Shown: positions 5,525 to 5,525 of the stretch, piece after piece | Layout of the letters: every line of letters starts with the position of its first letter | How positions within the stretch are numbered: the first letter of the stretch is position 1 | Assembly (NCBI GenBank): GCA_902766325.1 | Contig: CACXDF010000043.1 | Location: 1-5,525 of the forward strand | Length of the DNA stretch: 5,525 nt | Direction of reading: 5' to 3' | Origin: an uncultured Eubacteriales bacterium | GTDB taxonomy: Bacteria; Bacillota; Clostridia; Christensenellales; DTU072 | The notes under the pieces: model-generated | The model's input: the letters and a program-made list of their open reading frames with translations, nothing else | What the model was told of the DNA's origin: nothing | Databases searched by the model: none | Position numbers and translations under genes: made by a program

Positions 5525-5525
5525 G

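Overview
The window looks like chromosomal DNA from a low-to-moderate GC Gram-positive bacterium, most likely a member of the Clostridia. This is inference. The pointers are the ThiN-type thiamine pyrophosphokinase, a lone BioY biotin S-component, a surface lipase-like enzyme held by an N-terminal signal and a C-terminal membrane anchor, and a GGDEF domain with a 'TGVGNK' entry motif that I associate with clostridial diguanylate cyclases. There is no rRNA, tRNA, CRISPR array, transposase or phage gene.

Left half (about 1-3267, + strand): a tightly packed four-gene run, probably one operon. It holds a secreted, membrane-anchored alpha/beta hydrolase of pancreatic-lipase-like layout (its start lies off the left edge), thiamine pyrophosphokinase (1-bp gap), the biotin transporter subunit BioY (about 15-bp gap) and a low-molecular-weight protein tyrosine phosphatase (ATGA overlap). 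The natural start and Shine-Dalgarno-like site of bioY are out of frame with the rest of the gene. A run of seven A's lies exactly where the frames part, and one more A, or a -1 slip at A AAA AAA, would rejoin them.

Right half (about 3286-5525, - strand): two diguanylate cyclase genes in the same direction, converging on the operon. The first is a complete two-TM receptor with an extracytoplasmic Cache-like sensor. The second is cut by the right edge and shows two TM helices and a GGDEF domain. Both keep the GGDEF active-site motif and neither has the usual RxxD inhibitory site. The 172-bp gap between them holds a strong sigma-70-type promoter for the first cyclase, a GC-rich hairpin after the second, and a nested set of inverted and direct repeats around the promoter. 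The likely intrinsic terminator of the sensor cyclase lies on the antisense strand inside the last codons of the phosphatase gene.

How the parts work together: thiN and bioY both serve vitamin cofactor supply, with ThiN making thiamine diphosphate and BioY capturing biotin. The lipase and phosphatase have no evident metabolic tie to them. The cyclases form a separate c-di-GMP signalling unit. I see no obviously new multi-gene system. The points most worth a second look are the bioY frame break, the repeat-framed promoter of the sensor cyclase, and the architecture of the surface lipase.
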